From positions 1 through 16,591 of the forward strand of contig JALAGK010000396.1 of the NCBI GenBank assembly GCA_022712475.1: 16,591 nt of DNA, read 5' to 3'. Below, one piece after another: positions 8,281 to 15,838 of the stretch (positions are counted from its first letter, which is position 1; each line of letters begins with the position of its first letter). This DNA comes from Enterobacteriaceae bacterium (GTDB lineage Bacteria > Pseudomonadota > Gammaproteobacteria > Enterobacterales > Enterobacteriaceae). A program made the translations under genes and the position numbers. The notes below the pieces were generated by a model. The model worked only from the letters and a program-made list of their open reading frames with translations. It ran no database searches and was not told the origin of the DNA.

Positions 8281-8470
8281 ATGGGGCGAGAATACCGACG
8301 CTATGGCGTCAATGTAGCGTCATCATTGTGCCGCTGAGCTGCAAATACCGCGTGCAGCATTGGCCAGTATGAGGTCATGACCAGTGAACCACTGCGCGGT
8401 TCTCTTTTTTTTCGCCAGCTTTGGTGCTATTTATCTGAGCCATATATGGCCTGTTTTCAGGGATGAGCAG

Positions 8471-9091
8471 ATGATAACGACCCCCACGCCTTTCCAGTTG
8501 CAATCCGGTGCGCTGATTTTAGTGATTTTGTTGGTTTTTACCGGCATGGAAGCAGCGGATAAAGCCACATGGCTAATGGAAACCCTGCCGGTGATAATTG
8601 TTATTCCGCTGCTGTGGCTCACCCATCGGCGCTACCCGCTATCAACGCTGCTGTACACGCTTATCTTTTTTCATGCCGTCATTTTGCTGTTTGGCGGGAT
8701 GTACACCTACGCAAAAGTGCCGTTGGGGTTTCAGGTGCAGGAGTGGTTTAACCTGAGCCGCAATCCTTATGACAAGCTCGGGCATGTCTTCCAGGGATTA
8801 GTGCCTGCGCTGGCGGCCAGAGAAATCCTGATTCGTGGCAATGTTGTGCGTGGAAGCCGCATGTTGAATTTCATTGTCTGCTGTATCGCGCTGGCAATCA
8901 GCGCCTGCTATGAGTTTATTGAATGGTGGGCCGCGTTGGGGCTGGGGCAGGGGGCCGATGAGTTTCTCGGTACCCAGGGCGACCCCTGGGATACCCAGTC
9001 TGATATGTTTTGCGCGCTGCTTGGCGCGCTTTTCACCGTGGTGTTTCTCGGCCGCTGGCACTCGTGCCAGCTCGGCGTGGCGGCGCGGTAA
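8471..9091 (+). CDS. yjdF: YjdF-like DUF2238 inner membrane protein
   Basis: A 206-residue protein of the DUF2238/YjdF family, function unknown. Hydrophobic segments lie at about 13-25, 39-50, 57-76, 104-122, 131-150 and 178-195. Family-type motifs cluster in the loops: NPYDKLGH (98-105), YEFIEWW (147-153) and GTQGDPWDTQSDM (167-179). Their conserved Asp, His and Glu residues could suggest a metal or catalytic site, but this is inference. The ATG at 8471 is preferred (AGGGA at 8459-8463); the frame is open back to a GTG at 8384 with a hydrophobic extension but no comparable ribosome site. In E. coli yjdF lies elsewhere and yjjJ occupies this spot between deoD and lplA. Confidence 0.8.
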   Translation: MITTPTPFQLQSGALILVILLVFTGMEAADKATWLMETLPVIIVIPLLWLTHRRYPLSTLLYTLIFFHAVILLFGGMYTYAKVPLGFQVQEWFNLSRNPYDKLGHVFQGLVPALAAREILIRGNVVRGSRMLNFIVCCIALAISACYEFIEWWAALGLGQGADEFLGTQGDPWDTQSDMFCALLGALFTVVFLGRWHSCQLGVAAR

Positions 9092-9111
9092 ATAAGCGCA
9101 GGTGCTGGCCT

Positions 9112-10128
9112 TTAGCTCACCGCCTGCGCTATCCAGGCCGACAGCTCTCGTAGCTCGGTAGCCTGCTCCGGGAATGTCTCAATCAGCGTTTCGCAACGTT
9201 GGGCTAAATCCTCACTGCGATAGGGGCAGCCGTGCAGGCTTGTGGCCAGCGCTTCCAGCGGAGCAGGGTTCAGGCTGTCGGTAAATATCTGGGCGCGCAC
9301 AATAACGCCACGTTCAACGTCAAAGTGAATTTCCACGCCGCCCCAGGTAAAGCGCTCATCCAGCAGGTGGCTAAAGGCCGGGGCCTGGCCGAAGTTCCAC
9401 TCCCAGCTGCTCTGGCGGGCAAAGGTTTCAGCAAAACCCGGCAGATCAGGTACGGCATCGGGAGAAATCACTTCTGGCGCTACGCGCTCGCCAAAGTGGT
9501 CGAAAAACGCGTTCTCAACGGCTTCGCAAATATGAGCGTGCGTGACACCGGGCAGCAGTTCGCTCAGGTTGGTCACGCGAGCGCGCACAGATGTAATGCC
9601 CTTAGCCTGCAATTTTTTCTTATCAGGATTGAGATAGTTGGCAAGGCGGCTCAGGTCGGCGTCCAGCAGCAGCGTGCCGTGGTGAAAGCCACGGTCTTTG
9701 GTTTCACGGTAGGCGGAGCCGGAAATTTTGCGTGGGCCTTCGGCGGTGTCGACAAGAAGGTCGTTGCGCCCGGAGGCTGACGCGCTAATGCCCAGACGGC
9801 GCAGCGCGTCGATAACAATCGCGGTAGACACACTCTTGTCATACTCAGGTTTGCCGGCCATAAACGTAAAACAGGTGTTGCCGAGGTCGTGGAAGACCGC
9901 ACCGCCGCCGCTGCTGCGCCGGGCGAGGCGCACGTGGTCTTCTTCCATGCGCCGGGTATTGCACTCTTTCCACGGGTTTTGCGCCCGGCCAATCACTACC
10001 GTATCCGCATTCCGCCACAGAAACAGCACGCGCTGGGTAGCGGGCATCTGGCGGAAAATGCATTCTTCTACCGCAAGGTTGAACCAGGGATCGTGAGAGT
10101 CGGAAATCAGCAGTCGCAGTGAGGGCAT
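9112..10128 (-). CDS. lplA: Lipoate-protein ligase A
   Basis: A 338-residue cytoplasmic enzyme that activates free lipoate with ATP to lipoyl-AMP and transfers it to the lysine of lipoyl domains in pyruvate and 2-oxoglutarate dehydrogenases and the glycine cleavage H protein. Motifs: [15 protein letters not shown] (residues 70-84), RNDL (121-124) and [12 protein letters not shown] with the catalytic Lys134. The C-terminal domain ends in [11 protein letters not shown], as expected for full-length LplA. The ATG at 10128 (minus strand) is preceded by AAGGA; the frame is open for 16 more codons upstream but this extra part is not conserved. It lies downstream of ytjB on the same strand and converges on the yjdF-like gene with only 20 bases between stops. 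Confidence 0.97.
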   Translation of the reverse strand: MPSLRLLISDSHDPWFNLAVEECIFRQMPATQRVLFLWRNADTVVIGRAQNPWKECNTRRMEEDHVRLARRSSGGGAVFHDLGNTCFTFMAGKPEYDKSVSTAIVIDALRRLGISASASGRNDLLVDTAEGPRKISGSAYRETKDRGFHHGTLLLDADLSRLANYLNPDKKKLQAKGITSVRARVTNLSELLPGVTHAHICEAVENAFFDHFGERVAPEVISPDAVPDLPGFAETFARQSSWEWNFGQAPAFSHLLDERFTWGGVEIHFDVERGVIVRAQIFTDSLNPAPLEALATSLHGCPYRSEDLAQRCETLIETFPEQATELRELSAWIAQAVS

Positions 10129-10164
10129 GGTGGGATCCTTTCCATAACAAGACCCCGCATCATA

Positions 10165-10190
10165 ACATGCGCCCACTGTTGGGCGCGTGT
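10165..10190 (-). other. Hairpin between ytjB and lplA
   Basis: An 11-bp stem with one wobble pair (10165-10175 with 10180-10190) and a 4-base loop in the 75-base gap. The minus-strand sequence after it (TATGATG) is not a good U tract, so it may modulate rather than end transcription from ytjB into lplA. Confidence 0.45.
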
Positions 10191-10203
10191 CGTACCGAGC
10201 GCT

Positions 10204-10860
10204 TTAACGCGCCTTGTCGTCATCCTTTGTTTCTTCATCGTCTTCTTGCACCGCGCGGTTGGCGGTGAGCAGATAGGGCGATTGCTGCCAGCGGGTGCGT
10301 TTGCCCTGCAACAGCGTGCGCGTGAGCACAATGCCAACGGCCAGCGCCAGCAGTAGCATCAGGCGCAGAATATTTGTGGTGTTATCTACCTGCTTGGCTT
10401 CAGTTGCCAGCCTGTGGGTATCAAGCGTCATGCGCAGTTGGCCCAGACGACCATTTTTACCCGTGATGTCTTCGACAATTTGCTGGTTAAAGTAGCTGCC
10501 TGCTTTTTTACCATCCAGCGCCAGCCGGTCGCGAACATCCAGGCTTTCGCCTGCGCGAGTGATCAGCGCGCCTTCGTCATCATAGACGCTGGCATCCAGA
10601 ATGCGGCTGTTATCGGTGAGTTTGCGTAAAATAGCGGTAATTTGTCTCTCATCTGGGGTCTGACCGCGCATCAGTGGGGCAAGAGAGTAGCTCACCTGGC
10701 GGGCCAGCGTGCGTGCGACTTCCTCCATCTGGATATTACGCGAGTTCTGATGGTTCTGGCTAAACCAGGATGCGCCCTGCATGAGCACCACCAGCAATGC
10801 CAGACAAAGCAGCACAATCACCGCGCGGTGCAGTCGGAATTTAAATTTTCCCTTACCCAT
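10204..10860 (-). CDS. ytjB: YtjB (Smp), membrane protein of the SMP family
   Basis: A 218-residue protein with one membrane segment near the N-terminus (about 13-33) and a second at about 163-184, enclosing a soluble domain of roughly 130 residues, presumably periplasmic. Topology resembles a sensor module but there is no output domain. Conserved blocks: LMQGASWFSQNH, RDRLALDGKKAG and VDNTTNILRLMLLL. The C-terminus is acidic (QEDDEETKDDDKAR). It is divergent from serB, the usual arrangement in Enterobacteriaceae, and upstream of lplA. The biological role is not established. Confidence 0.93.
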   Translation of the reverse strand: MGKGKFKFRLHRAVIVLLCLALLVVLMQGASWFSQNHQNSRNIQMEEVARTLARQVSYSLAPLMRGQTPDERQITAILRKLTDNSRILDASVYDDEGALITRAGESLDVRDRLALDGKKAGSYFNQQIVEDITGKNGRLGQLRMTLDTHRLATEAKQVDNTTNILRLMLLLALAVGIVLTRTLLQGKRTRWQQSPYLLTANRAVQEDDEETKDDDKAR

Positions 10861-10965
10861 ATTTCACCCGTTGAAAATTTGCAGACTGCATGTTGCCAGA
10901 TGCGCTCCCAACAGGGTAGCCTCATGCGTTGTTTTGTACCGGCATAACTTTATACAGGAGCTGCA

Positions 10966-11937
10966 ATGCCAAATAGTCTGACCTGGCGCGACCTGCCAAA
11001 TGAGGTTTCCCTCTGGCCCGGGTTGCCTCTTTCTCTAAGCGGTGATGAGGTGATGCCTCTGGATTACCGCGCAGGACGCACAGGATGGCTCCTGTATGGG
11101 CGAGAACTGGATAAAGACCGACTCACGCGTTACCAGCGTAAGCTGGGGGCGGCGATGGTTATCGTCAGCGCCTGGTGTGTGGAAGACTACCAGGTCATTC
11201 GTCTCGCTGGTTCGTTGACACCGCGCGCCGCGCGCCTGGCGCACGAGGCCGGGTTGGATGTTGCGCCGATGGGCAAACTGCCGCACCTGCGCACGCCTGG
11301 CCTGTTGGTGATGGATATGGATTCCACGGCCATTGAAATTGAGTGCATTGATGAGATTGCCAAACTGGCCGGAACCGGCGAGATGGTGGCCGAAGTGACC
11401 GAGCGCGCCATGCGTGGCGAACTGGATTTTACCGCCAGCTTGCGCCAGCGCGTGGCAACGCTTGAAGGCGCAGATGCGGCCATTTTACGTGAAGTGCGTG
11501 ACGCGCTGCCGCTAATGCCAGGCCTGGTATCACTGGTAATGAAGCTTCAGGCGCTGGGCTGGAAGGTGGCGATTGCCTCCGGCGGCTTTACCTTCTTTGC
11601 TGATTATCTGCGTGAAAAACTGCACCTGAGCGCTGCGGTCGCAAACGAGCTGGAAATTCGCGACGGCAAACTGACTGGGGCCGTGACCGGGCAGATAGTG
11701 GATGCGAAGTTCAAAGCGAAGACGCTGATGGCGCTGATGGAAAAGCATGATATTGCTCCCGCGCAGACGGTGGCCATTGGCGACGGCGCCAATGACCTGC
11801 CGATGCTTAAGCACGCGGCGCTGGGCATTGCCTATCACGCGAAGCCGAAAGTTAATCAACAGGCGCATGTCACCATTCGCAATGCCGATTTAATGGGCGT
11901 GTTCTGTATTCTTTCCGGCAGTCTTAATCAGGAATAA
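10966..11937 (+). CDS. serB: Phosphoserine phosphatase SerB
   Basis: A 323-residue HAD-superfamily enzyme that hydrolyses O-phosphoserine in the last step of serine biosynthesis. HAD motif I DMDST with nucleophile Asp117 and acid/base Asp119, motif II SGG (205-207), a motif III lysine in the KFKAK segment (about 248-252), and motif IV GDGANDLPM (Asp273, Asp277) are intact. The N-terminal part (about 1-110) is the regulatory-type extension found in enterobacterial SerB. The ATG follows CAGGAG (10955-10960). The radA start lies 15 bases after the stop, so serB, radA and nadR probably form one transcription unit, as in E. coli. Confidence 0.97.
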   Translation: MPNSLTWRDLPNEVSLWPGLPLSLSGDEVMPLDYRAGRTGWLLYGRELDKDRLTRYQRKLGAAMVIVSAWCVEDYQVIRLAGSLTPRAARLAHEAGLDVAPMGKLPHLRTPGLLVMDMDSTAIEIECIDEIAKLAGTGEMVAEVTERAMRGELDFTASLRQRVATLEGADAAILREVRDALPLMPGLVSLVMKLQALGWKVAIASGGFTFFADYLREKLHLSAAVANELEIRDGKLTGAVTGQIVDAKFKAKTLMALMEKHDIAPAQTVAIGDGANDLPMLKHAALGIAYHAKPKVNQQAHVTIRNADLMGVFCILSGSLNQE

Positions 11938-11952
11938 ATAAGAGGTAGTAAG

Positions 11953-12456
11953 GTGGCGAAAGCGGCAAAACGCGCGTTTGTCTGTAATGAATGCGGGGCG
12001 GATTATCCGCGTTGGCAGGGGCAGTGCAGCGCCTGCCAGGCCTGGAATACCATTACGGAAATAAGGCTTGCGGCGTCGCCGCAGGTGGCGCGTAACGAGC
12101 GTCTTTCCGGTTATGCGGGTAACGCAGGCGTGAGTAAGGTGCAAAAGCTCTCTGATATCAGCCTGGAGGCGCTGCCACGCTTTTCCACGGGTTTTAAAGA
12201 GTTCGATCGCGTGCTGGGCGGCGGTGTGGTGCCCGGAAGCGCCATCCTTATTGGCGGCAACCCCGGTGCGGGTAAATCCACGCTGCTGTTGCAGACCCTG
12301 TGCAAGCTGGCCGCAGAGATGAAAACGCTTTACGTCACCGGCGAAGAGTCACTCCAGCAGGTGGCGATGCGCGCGCACCGTCTTGGTCTGCCGACCGATA
12401 ACCTCAATATGCTTTCTGAAACCAGCATCGAGCAGATTTGCCTGATAGCCGAGTAA
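11953..12456 (+). CDS. radA: RadA N-terminal fragment (zinc finger and Walker A)
   Basis: The 167-residue product expected if translation stops at the TAA. It starts at GTG 15 bases after serB, with a weak ribosome site (GAGG at 11942-11945 or AAGG at 11950-11953). It contains the zinc finger and P-loop but lacks Walker B, KNRFG and the Lon-like domain, and is unlikely to be functional alone. Confidence 0.6.
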   Translation: MAKAAKRAFVCNECGADYPRWQGQCSACQAWNTITEIRLAASPQVARNERLSGYAGNAGVSKVQKLSDISLEALPRFSTGFKEFDRVLGGGVVPGSAILIGGNPGAGKSTLLLQTLCKLAAEMKTLYVTGEESLQQVAMRAHRLGLPTDNLNMLSETSIEQICLIAE

Positions 12457-12474
12457 GAGGAGCCGAAGTTGATG
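12457..12474 (+). promoter_or_regulatory. Internal ribosome binding site next to the radA stop
   Basis: GAGGAG (12457-12462) directly follows the TAA and lies 6 bases before an in-frame TTG (12469) and 9 bases before an in-frame ATG (12472). The purine-rich stretch probably encoded Glu-Glu in the intact gene and serves as a Shine-Dalgarno by accident, but spacing is good for re-initiation by ribosomes that stop at 12454. Confidence 0.45.
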
Positions 12475-13335
12475 GTTATCGACTCCATTCAGGTGATGCA
12501 CATGGCAGAGGGTCAGTCGTCACCCGGAAGTGTTGCCCAGGTACGCGAGACTGCGGCCTATCTGACCCGGTTTGCCAAAACGCGCGGTGTGGCAATTGTG
12601 ATGGTCGGCCACGTCACCAAAGACGGTTCGCTGGCAGGTCCGAAGGTGCTGGAGCACTGTATTGACTGCTCGGTACTGCTCGACGGTGACGCTGATTCGC
12701 GCTTTCGCACGCTACGTAGCCATAAAAACCGCTTTGGTGCCGTTAACGAATTAGGCGTGTTTGCCATGACCGAGCAGGGGATGCGTGAAGTCAGCAACCC
12801 GTCAGCCATCTTTCTGAGTCGTGGTGATGAGCTGACTGCGGGGAGCTCGGTGATGGTGGTCTGGGAAGGCACGCGCCCGCTGCTGGTGGAAATTCAGGCG
12901 TTGGTCGACCAATCGATGATGGCGAACCCCAGACGCGTGGCGGTAGGGCTTGAGCAAAACCGCCTGGCAATTCTGCTGGCCGTACTGCACCGCCACGGCG
13001 GGTTACAGATGGCGGATCAGGATGTGTTTGTGAACGTGGTCGGCGGTGTGAAGGTAATGGAAACCAGTGCCGACCTGGCGTTACTGCTGGCGATGGTGTC
13101 CAGTCTGCGTAACCGTCCGCTGCCGCAGGATTTAGTGGTGTTTGGCGAGGTGGGGCTCGCCGGTGAGATTCGCCCGGTGCCGAGCGGGCAGGAGCGTATT
13201 ACCGAGGCGGCTAAACACGGCTTTAAGCGTGCGATTGTGCCGCACGCGAATGTGCCAAAGAAACCGCCGGAAGGCATGAAAGTATTTGGCGTAAAAAAAC
13301 TGGCGGATGCGCTGGCGGTTTTTGACGACTTATAA
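12469..13335 (+). CDS. radA: RadA C-terminal fragment (Walker B, KNRFG, Lon-like domain)
   Basis: The same reading frame as the upstream fragment, resuming at TTG 12469 or ATG 12472 (287-288 residues). It begins exactly at the Walker B strand (MVIDSIQVMH), carries VGHVTKDG, KNRFGAVNELG and the C-terminal Lon-like domain ending VFDDL. It lacks the P-loop. Whether it is made depends on the restart site just upstream. Confidence 0.55.
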   Translation: MMVIDSIQVMHMAEGQSSPGSVAQVRETAAYLTRFAKTRGVAIVMVGHVTKDGSLAGPKVLEHCIDCSVLLDGDADSRFRTLRSHKNRFGAVNELGVFAMTEQGMREVSNPSAIFLSRGDELTAGSSVMVVWEGTRPLLVEIQALVDQSMMANPRRVAVGLEQNRLAILLAVLHRHGGLQMADQDVFVNVVGGVKVMETSADLALLLAMVSSLRNRPLPQDLVVFGEVGLAGEIRPVPSGQERITEAAKHGFKRAIVPHANVPKKPPEGMKVFGVKKLADALAVFDDL

Positions 13336-13404
13336 TGTGATTATTACAGAGTCAGTTACGCGCCGGGCAGTGTCCGGTTGACGAGTTATTGCAGGAGGCA
13401 GCAT

Positions 13405-14652
13405 ATGTCGTCGTTCGACTACATCAGAACCGCTATACGCCAGAAAGGCTGCACGCTACAGCAGGTAGCGGATGCCAGCGGGATGACTAAAGGCTACCTC
13501 AGCCAGTTACTGAACGCTAAAATCAAAAGCCCCAGCGCCCGCAAACTGGAGGCACTGCACCAGTTTCTGGGGCTGGAATACCCGCTTAAACAAAAAAGCG
13601 TGGGCGTAGTGTTCGGTAAGTTCTATCCGCTACACACCGGGCATATCTACCTGATTCAGCGCGCCTGTAGCCAGGTCGATGAGCTGCACATCATCATGGG
13701 CTATGACGAGCCACGCGACCTTGCGCTGTTTAACGATAGCGCCATGTCGCAGCAGCCAACCGTCAGCGACAGGCTGCGCTGGCTGCTCCAGACCTTCAAA
13801 TACCAGAAAAATATCCGCATCCACGCTTTTAATGAAGAAGGGATGGAGCCCTATCCGCACGGCTGGGATGTCTGGAGTGAGGGCATAAAGGCCTTTATGG
13901 CCGAGAAAGGCATTTCGCCGGACTGGATCTACACCTCAGAAGAGAGCGATGCGCCTCAGTACCTGCAACATTTAGGCATTGAAGCCCGGCTCATTGACCC
14001 TAAACGTACCTTTATGAGCATTAGCGGTACTCAGATTCGCGAAAACCCGTTTCGCTACTGGGAGTATATTCCGACCGAGGTGAAACCGTTCTTTGTCCGT
14101 ACCGTAGCGATACTGGGCGGCGAGTCGAGCGGCAAATCAACGCTGGTAAACAAGCTTGCCAATATTTTCAATACCACCAGTGCCTGGGAGTACGGGCGTG
14201 ATTATGTCTTCTCTCACCTTGGCGGTGACGAGATGGCGCTACAGTATTCTGATTATGACAAAATCGCACTCGGCCAGGCGCAGTATATTGATTTTGCAGT
14301 AAAATATGCCAACCGTGTGGCGTTTGTCGACACTGATTTTGTCACTACCCAGGCGTTTTGTAAGAAATACGAAGGCAAGGAACATCCGTTTGTGCAGGCG
14401 CTTATCGACGAGTACCGTTTCGACCTGGTGATTTTGCTTGAGAACAACACGCCATGGGTGGCAGACGGGCTCAGAAGCCTTGGCAGTTCAGTGGACCGAC
14501 GCCAGTTTCAACAGCTTTTAGTTGAGATGCTTGAGCAAAACGGCATCAGCTACGAGCACGTTGAGGAAGCTGACTATGACTCCCGCTTTTTGCGCTGCGT
14601 GGAGCTGGTTAAGCAGATGATGGGTGAGTCTGGCCCACAGGCAGACCGATAA
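13405..14652 (+). CDS. nadR: Trifunctional NAD regulator NadR
   Basis: A 415-residue protein combining a repressor of NAD synthesis and uptake genes with enzyme activities for NMN and nicotinamide riboside. An N-terminal helix-turn-helix (about 5-57, TLQQVADASGMTKGYLSQLL) binds operator DNA. The nucleotidyltransferase domain has GKFYPLHTGH (71-80) and SISGTQIR (205-212), the NMN adenylyltransferase signature. The C-terminal nicotinamide riboside kinase domain has Walker A GGESSGKST (238-246) and a conserved DTDFVTTQAFCKKY block. The ATG at 13405 has AGGAGG at 13393-13398, six bases upstream. It is 69 bases after radA without a terminator, so polarity from the radA stop could lower its expression. 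The C-terminus is about five residues longer than in E. coli. Confidence 0.97.
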   Translation: MSSFDYIRTAIRQKGCTLQQVADASGMTKGYLSQLLNAKIKSPSARKLEALHQFLGLEYPLKQKSVGVVFGKFYPLHTGHIYLIQRACSQVDELHIIMGYDEPRDLALFNDSAMSQQPTVSDRLRWLLQTFKYQKNIRIHAFNEEGMEPYPHGWDVWSEGIKAFMAEKGISPDWIYTSEESDAPQYLQHLGIEARLIDPKRTFMSISGTQIRENPFRYWEYIPTEVKPFFVRTVAILGGESSGKSTLVNKLANIFNTTSAWEYGRDYVFSHLGGDEMALQYSDYDKIALGQAQYIDFAVKYANRVAFVDTDFVTTQAFCKKYEGKEHPFVQALIDEYRFDLVILLENNTPWVADGLRSLGSSVDRRQFQQLLVEMLEQNGISYEHVEEADYDSRFLRCVELVKQMMGESGPQADR

Positions 14653-14673
14653 CGGCGGCCAGGGGCTGCCGTT
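14651..14673 (+). other. Hairpin at the nadR stop codon
   Basis: AACGGCGGCC (14651-14660) pairs with GGCTGCCGTT (14664-14673) through ten pairs including one G-T wobble; the left arm begins within the nadR stop. There is no T run. It shares its left arm exactly with the terminator hairpin at 14809. Confidence 0.55.
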
Positions 14674-14682
14674 AAGTTGCTG

Positions 14683-14718
14683 ACAAAGCAGGAAAAAATG
14701 TGGTTTTCCCTGCTTTGT
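14683..14718. repeat. Inverted repeat in the nadR downstream spacer
   Basis: ACAAAGCAGG (14683-14692) and CCTGCTTTGT (14709-14718) are perfect inverted repeats. A further AAAA/TTTT pairs inside after a single mismatch, giving a hairpin of about 15 bp with a small loop. The T stretch lies inside the stem rather than after it. Function unknown. Confidence 0.6.
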
Positions 14719-14729
14719 GGTTAGCAGGT

Positions 14730-14751
14730 GAAAATCAATGGATTGATTTTC
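14730..14751. repeat. Short perfect palindrome in the nadR downstream spacer
   Basis: GAAAATCAAT / ATTGATTTTC, 10-bp arms around GG, followed on the plus strand by CTTATTTTTATTG. AT-rich and tightly spaced, it could be a weak terminator or a protein binding site. Confidence 0.5.
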
Positions 14752-14808
14752 CTTATTTTTATTGGGTGTCATCCATACTGCGGCAGGATAAGGTTTATCA
14801 TCAGTCTC

Positions 14809-14838
14809 AACGGCGGCCCTGGGCCGCCGTTTTCGTTT
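14809..14838 (+). terminator. Probable terminator in the convergent nadR / oxidoreductase gap
   Basis: Perfect 10-bp stem AACGGCGGCC (14809-14818) / GGCCGCCGTT (14822-14831), loop CTG. On the plus strand it is followed by TTTCGTTT, which suits termination of nadR transcripts. On the minus strand it starts 6 bases after the oxidoreductase stop but is followed by GAGACTG, so it is a poorer terminator in that direction. Confidence 0.8.
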
Positions 14839-15838
14839 AAAACGCGATAACAATCTTGCCGCGCATGTGGCCTTCCAGCACACGTTTGTGCGCCTCACGG
14901 ATATTTTCCACGCTCAGACCGTGCAGCGTTTCGTTAAGAGTACCAGTGATTTTGCCGGCATCCACCAGCTTCGCGACGTCGTTTAGAATCTCGCCCTGGC
15001 GCGCCATGTCGGCAGTCTGGTACATGCTGCGGGTGTACATTAACTCCCAGTGCAGTGCGGCAGACTTGGTTTTCAACACGCTCTGATCGAGCGGTTTCTC
15101 GTTTTCAACGATGGTGCAGATATGTCCCTGTGGCGCGATGAGTTTGCTTACCGCGTCCCAGTGACCATCGGTGTCGTTGAGAATGAAAATGTAATCCACA
15201 AAGGTAATGTCGTGTTTTGCCAGTTCCCCCGGCAAGTCATGGTAATTCACCACCAGATCGGCTCCGCGTTCCCGGCACCACTGTGCGGAATCTTCTCGCG
15301 AGGCGGTGGCAATGACTTTGACCTGGCTGCGTAGTTTAGCAAACGGGATAGCCAGCGAGCCTACGCCGCCGGCACCACCAATAATCAGCAGCGTTTTTTC
15401 GCTACCTGCATCCTGAATGTGCAGACGTTCAAACAGACCTTCCCAGGCCGTCAGCGCGGTAAGCGGAATCGCGGCGGCGGCGGCCCAGTCGAGGCTTGTA
15501 GGTTTGCGTCCGACAATACGCGAATCAATCAACTGTTGGCTGGCATTGCTGCCCGATCGCGTGATATCGCCTGCGTACCAGACTTCATCTCCTGGTTTAA
15601 AGCCGCTGACTTTAGCGCCAACCGCTTTGACCACGCCGCTGGCGTCCCAACCCAGGACGCGCGGTGCCTCCAGGCCATTTTTTTGCAGTCCTTTATGCAC
15701 CTTGGTGTCGACCGGGTTGACGGAAACCGCTTTCACTTCCACCAGCAGATCGTACTCGCCAGGCTGCGGCACCGGCTGTGTGATTTCGATAAAGGACGCG
15801 GGGTTTTTCGGGTCAACGGCAATGGCTGTCACGGACAT
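14837..15838 (-). CDS. Zinc-free medium-chain dehydrogenase/quinone oxidoreductase-like protein
   Basis: A 333-residue cytoplasmic medium-chain dehydrogenase/reductase, usually labelled 'zinc-binding alcohol dehydrogenase family' in genomes. It has the N-terminal GroES-like domain (VSVNPVDTK at about 38-46, GWDASGVV at 63-70, PGDEVWYAG at 82-90) and a Rossmann domain with IIGGAGGVGS (152-161), the nucleotide-binding glycine motif of the quinone oxidoreductase branch. The structural-zinc cysteine cluster and catalytic-zinc Cys/His are not evident, so the zinc label is probably wrong; an NADPH-dependent quinone or enone reductase is more likely. The substrate is unknown. The ATG at 15838 has AGGAG (complement of 15845-15849) 6 bases away. 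It is divergent from a LysR-type gene that probably controls it. Confidence 0.88.
   Translation of the reverse strand: MSVTAIAVDPKNPASFIEITQPVPQPGEYDLLVEVKAVSVNPVDTKVHKGLQKNGLEAPRVLGWDASGVVKAVGAKVSGFKPGDEVWYAGDITRSGSNASQQLIDSRIVGRKPTSLDWAAAAAIPLTALTAWEGLFERLHIQDAGSEKTLLIIGGAGGVGSLAIPFAKLRSQVKVIATASREDSAQWCRERGADLVVNYHDLPGELAKHDITFVDYIFILNDTDGHWDAVSKLIAPQGHICTIVENEKPLDQSVLKTKSAALHWELMYTRSMYQTADMARQGEILNDVAKLVDAGKITGTLNETLHGLSVENIREAHKRVLEGHMRGKIVIAF

Larger units (their letters stand above)
11953..13335 (+). pseudogene. radA: radA interrupted by an in-frame TAA at codon 168
   Basis: RadA is a RecA-like ATPase that drives branch migration during homologous recombination. Reading through one stop, the frame encodes 460 residues, the E. 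coli length, with no indel. It has a C4 zinc finger (Cys11, Cys14, Cys25, Cys28), Walker A GGNPGAGKST (101-110), Walker B LMVIDS (173-178, Asp177), the RadA motif KNRFG (258-262) and a C-terminal Lon-protease-like domain. Codon 168 (12454-12456), which is Glu in E. coli, is TAA; one G-to-T change from GAA would explain it. The stop separates the two halves of the ATP site, so neither fragment alone should be an ATPase. Everything downstream is intact, arguing for a recent mutation, a split gene or a sequence error. Confidence 0.88.

Noticed and set aside
8384..8470. GTG start at 8384 for the YjdF-like protein
   Set aside because: The extension is hydrophobic and cannot be fully excluded, but the ATG at 8471 has a better ribosome site and fits the family length.
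9232..9780. A 182-codon plus-strand open frame
   Set aside because: It lies wholly antisense to lplA, whose protein is clearly conserved, and has no recognisable domain or ribosome site.
10929..10956. TTGTTT...TATACA as a serB promoter
   Set aside because: The implied start would fall at or after the serB ribosome site, giving an almost leaderless mRNA.
12454..12456. Programmed recoding (selenocysteine or pyrrolysine) at the radA stop
   Set aside because: Those use TGA and TAG, not TAA, and no adjacent recoding structure was apparent; E. coli RadA has an ordinary Glu here.
12438..12665. A frameshift in radA, suggested by an open frame spanning the stop
   Set aside because: Upstream and downstream RadA-coding sequences are in the same frame with no length change, so it is a pure nonsense codon; the spanning frame encodes nothing recognisable.
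14518..14898. A 126-codon minus-strand frame crossing the nadR spacer
   Set aside because: It overlaps nadR, the palindromes and the end of the oxidoreductase gene; composition and context do not support coding.
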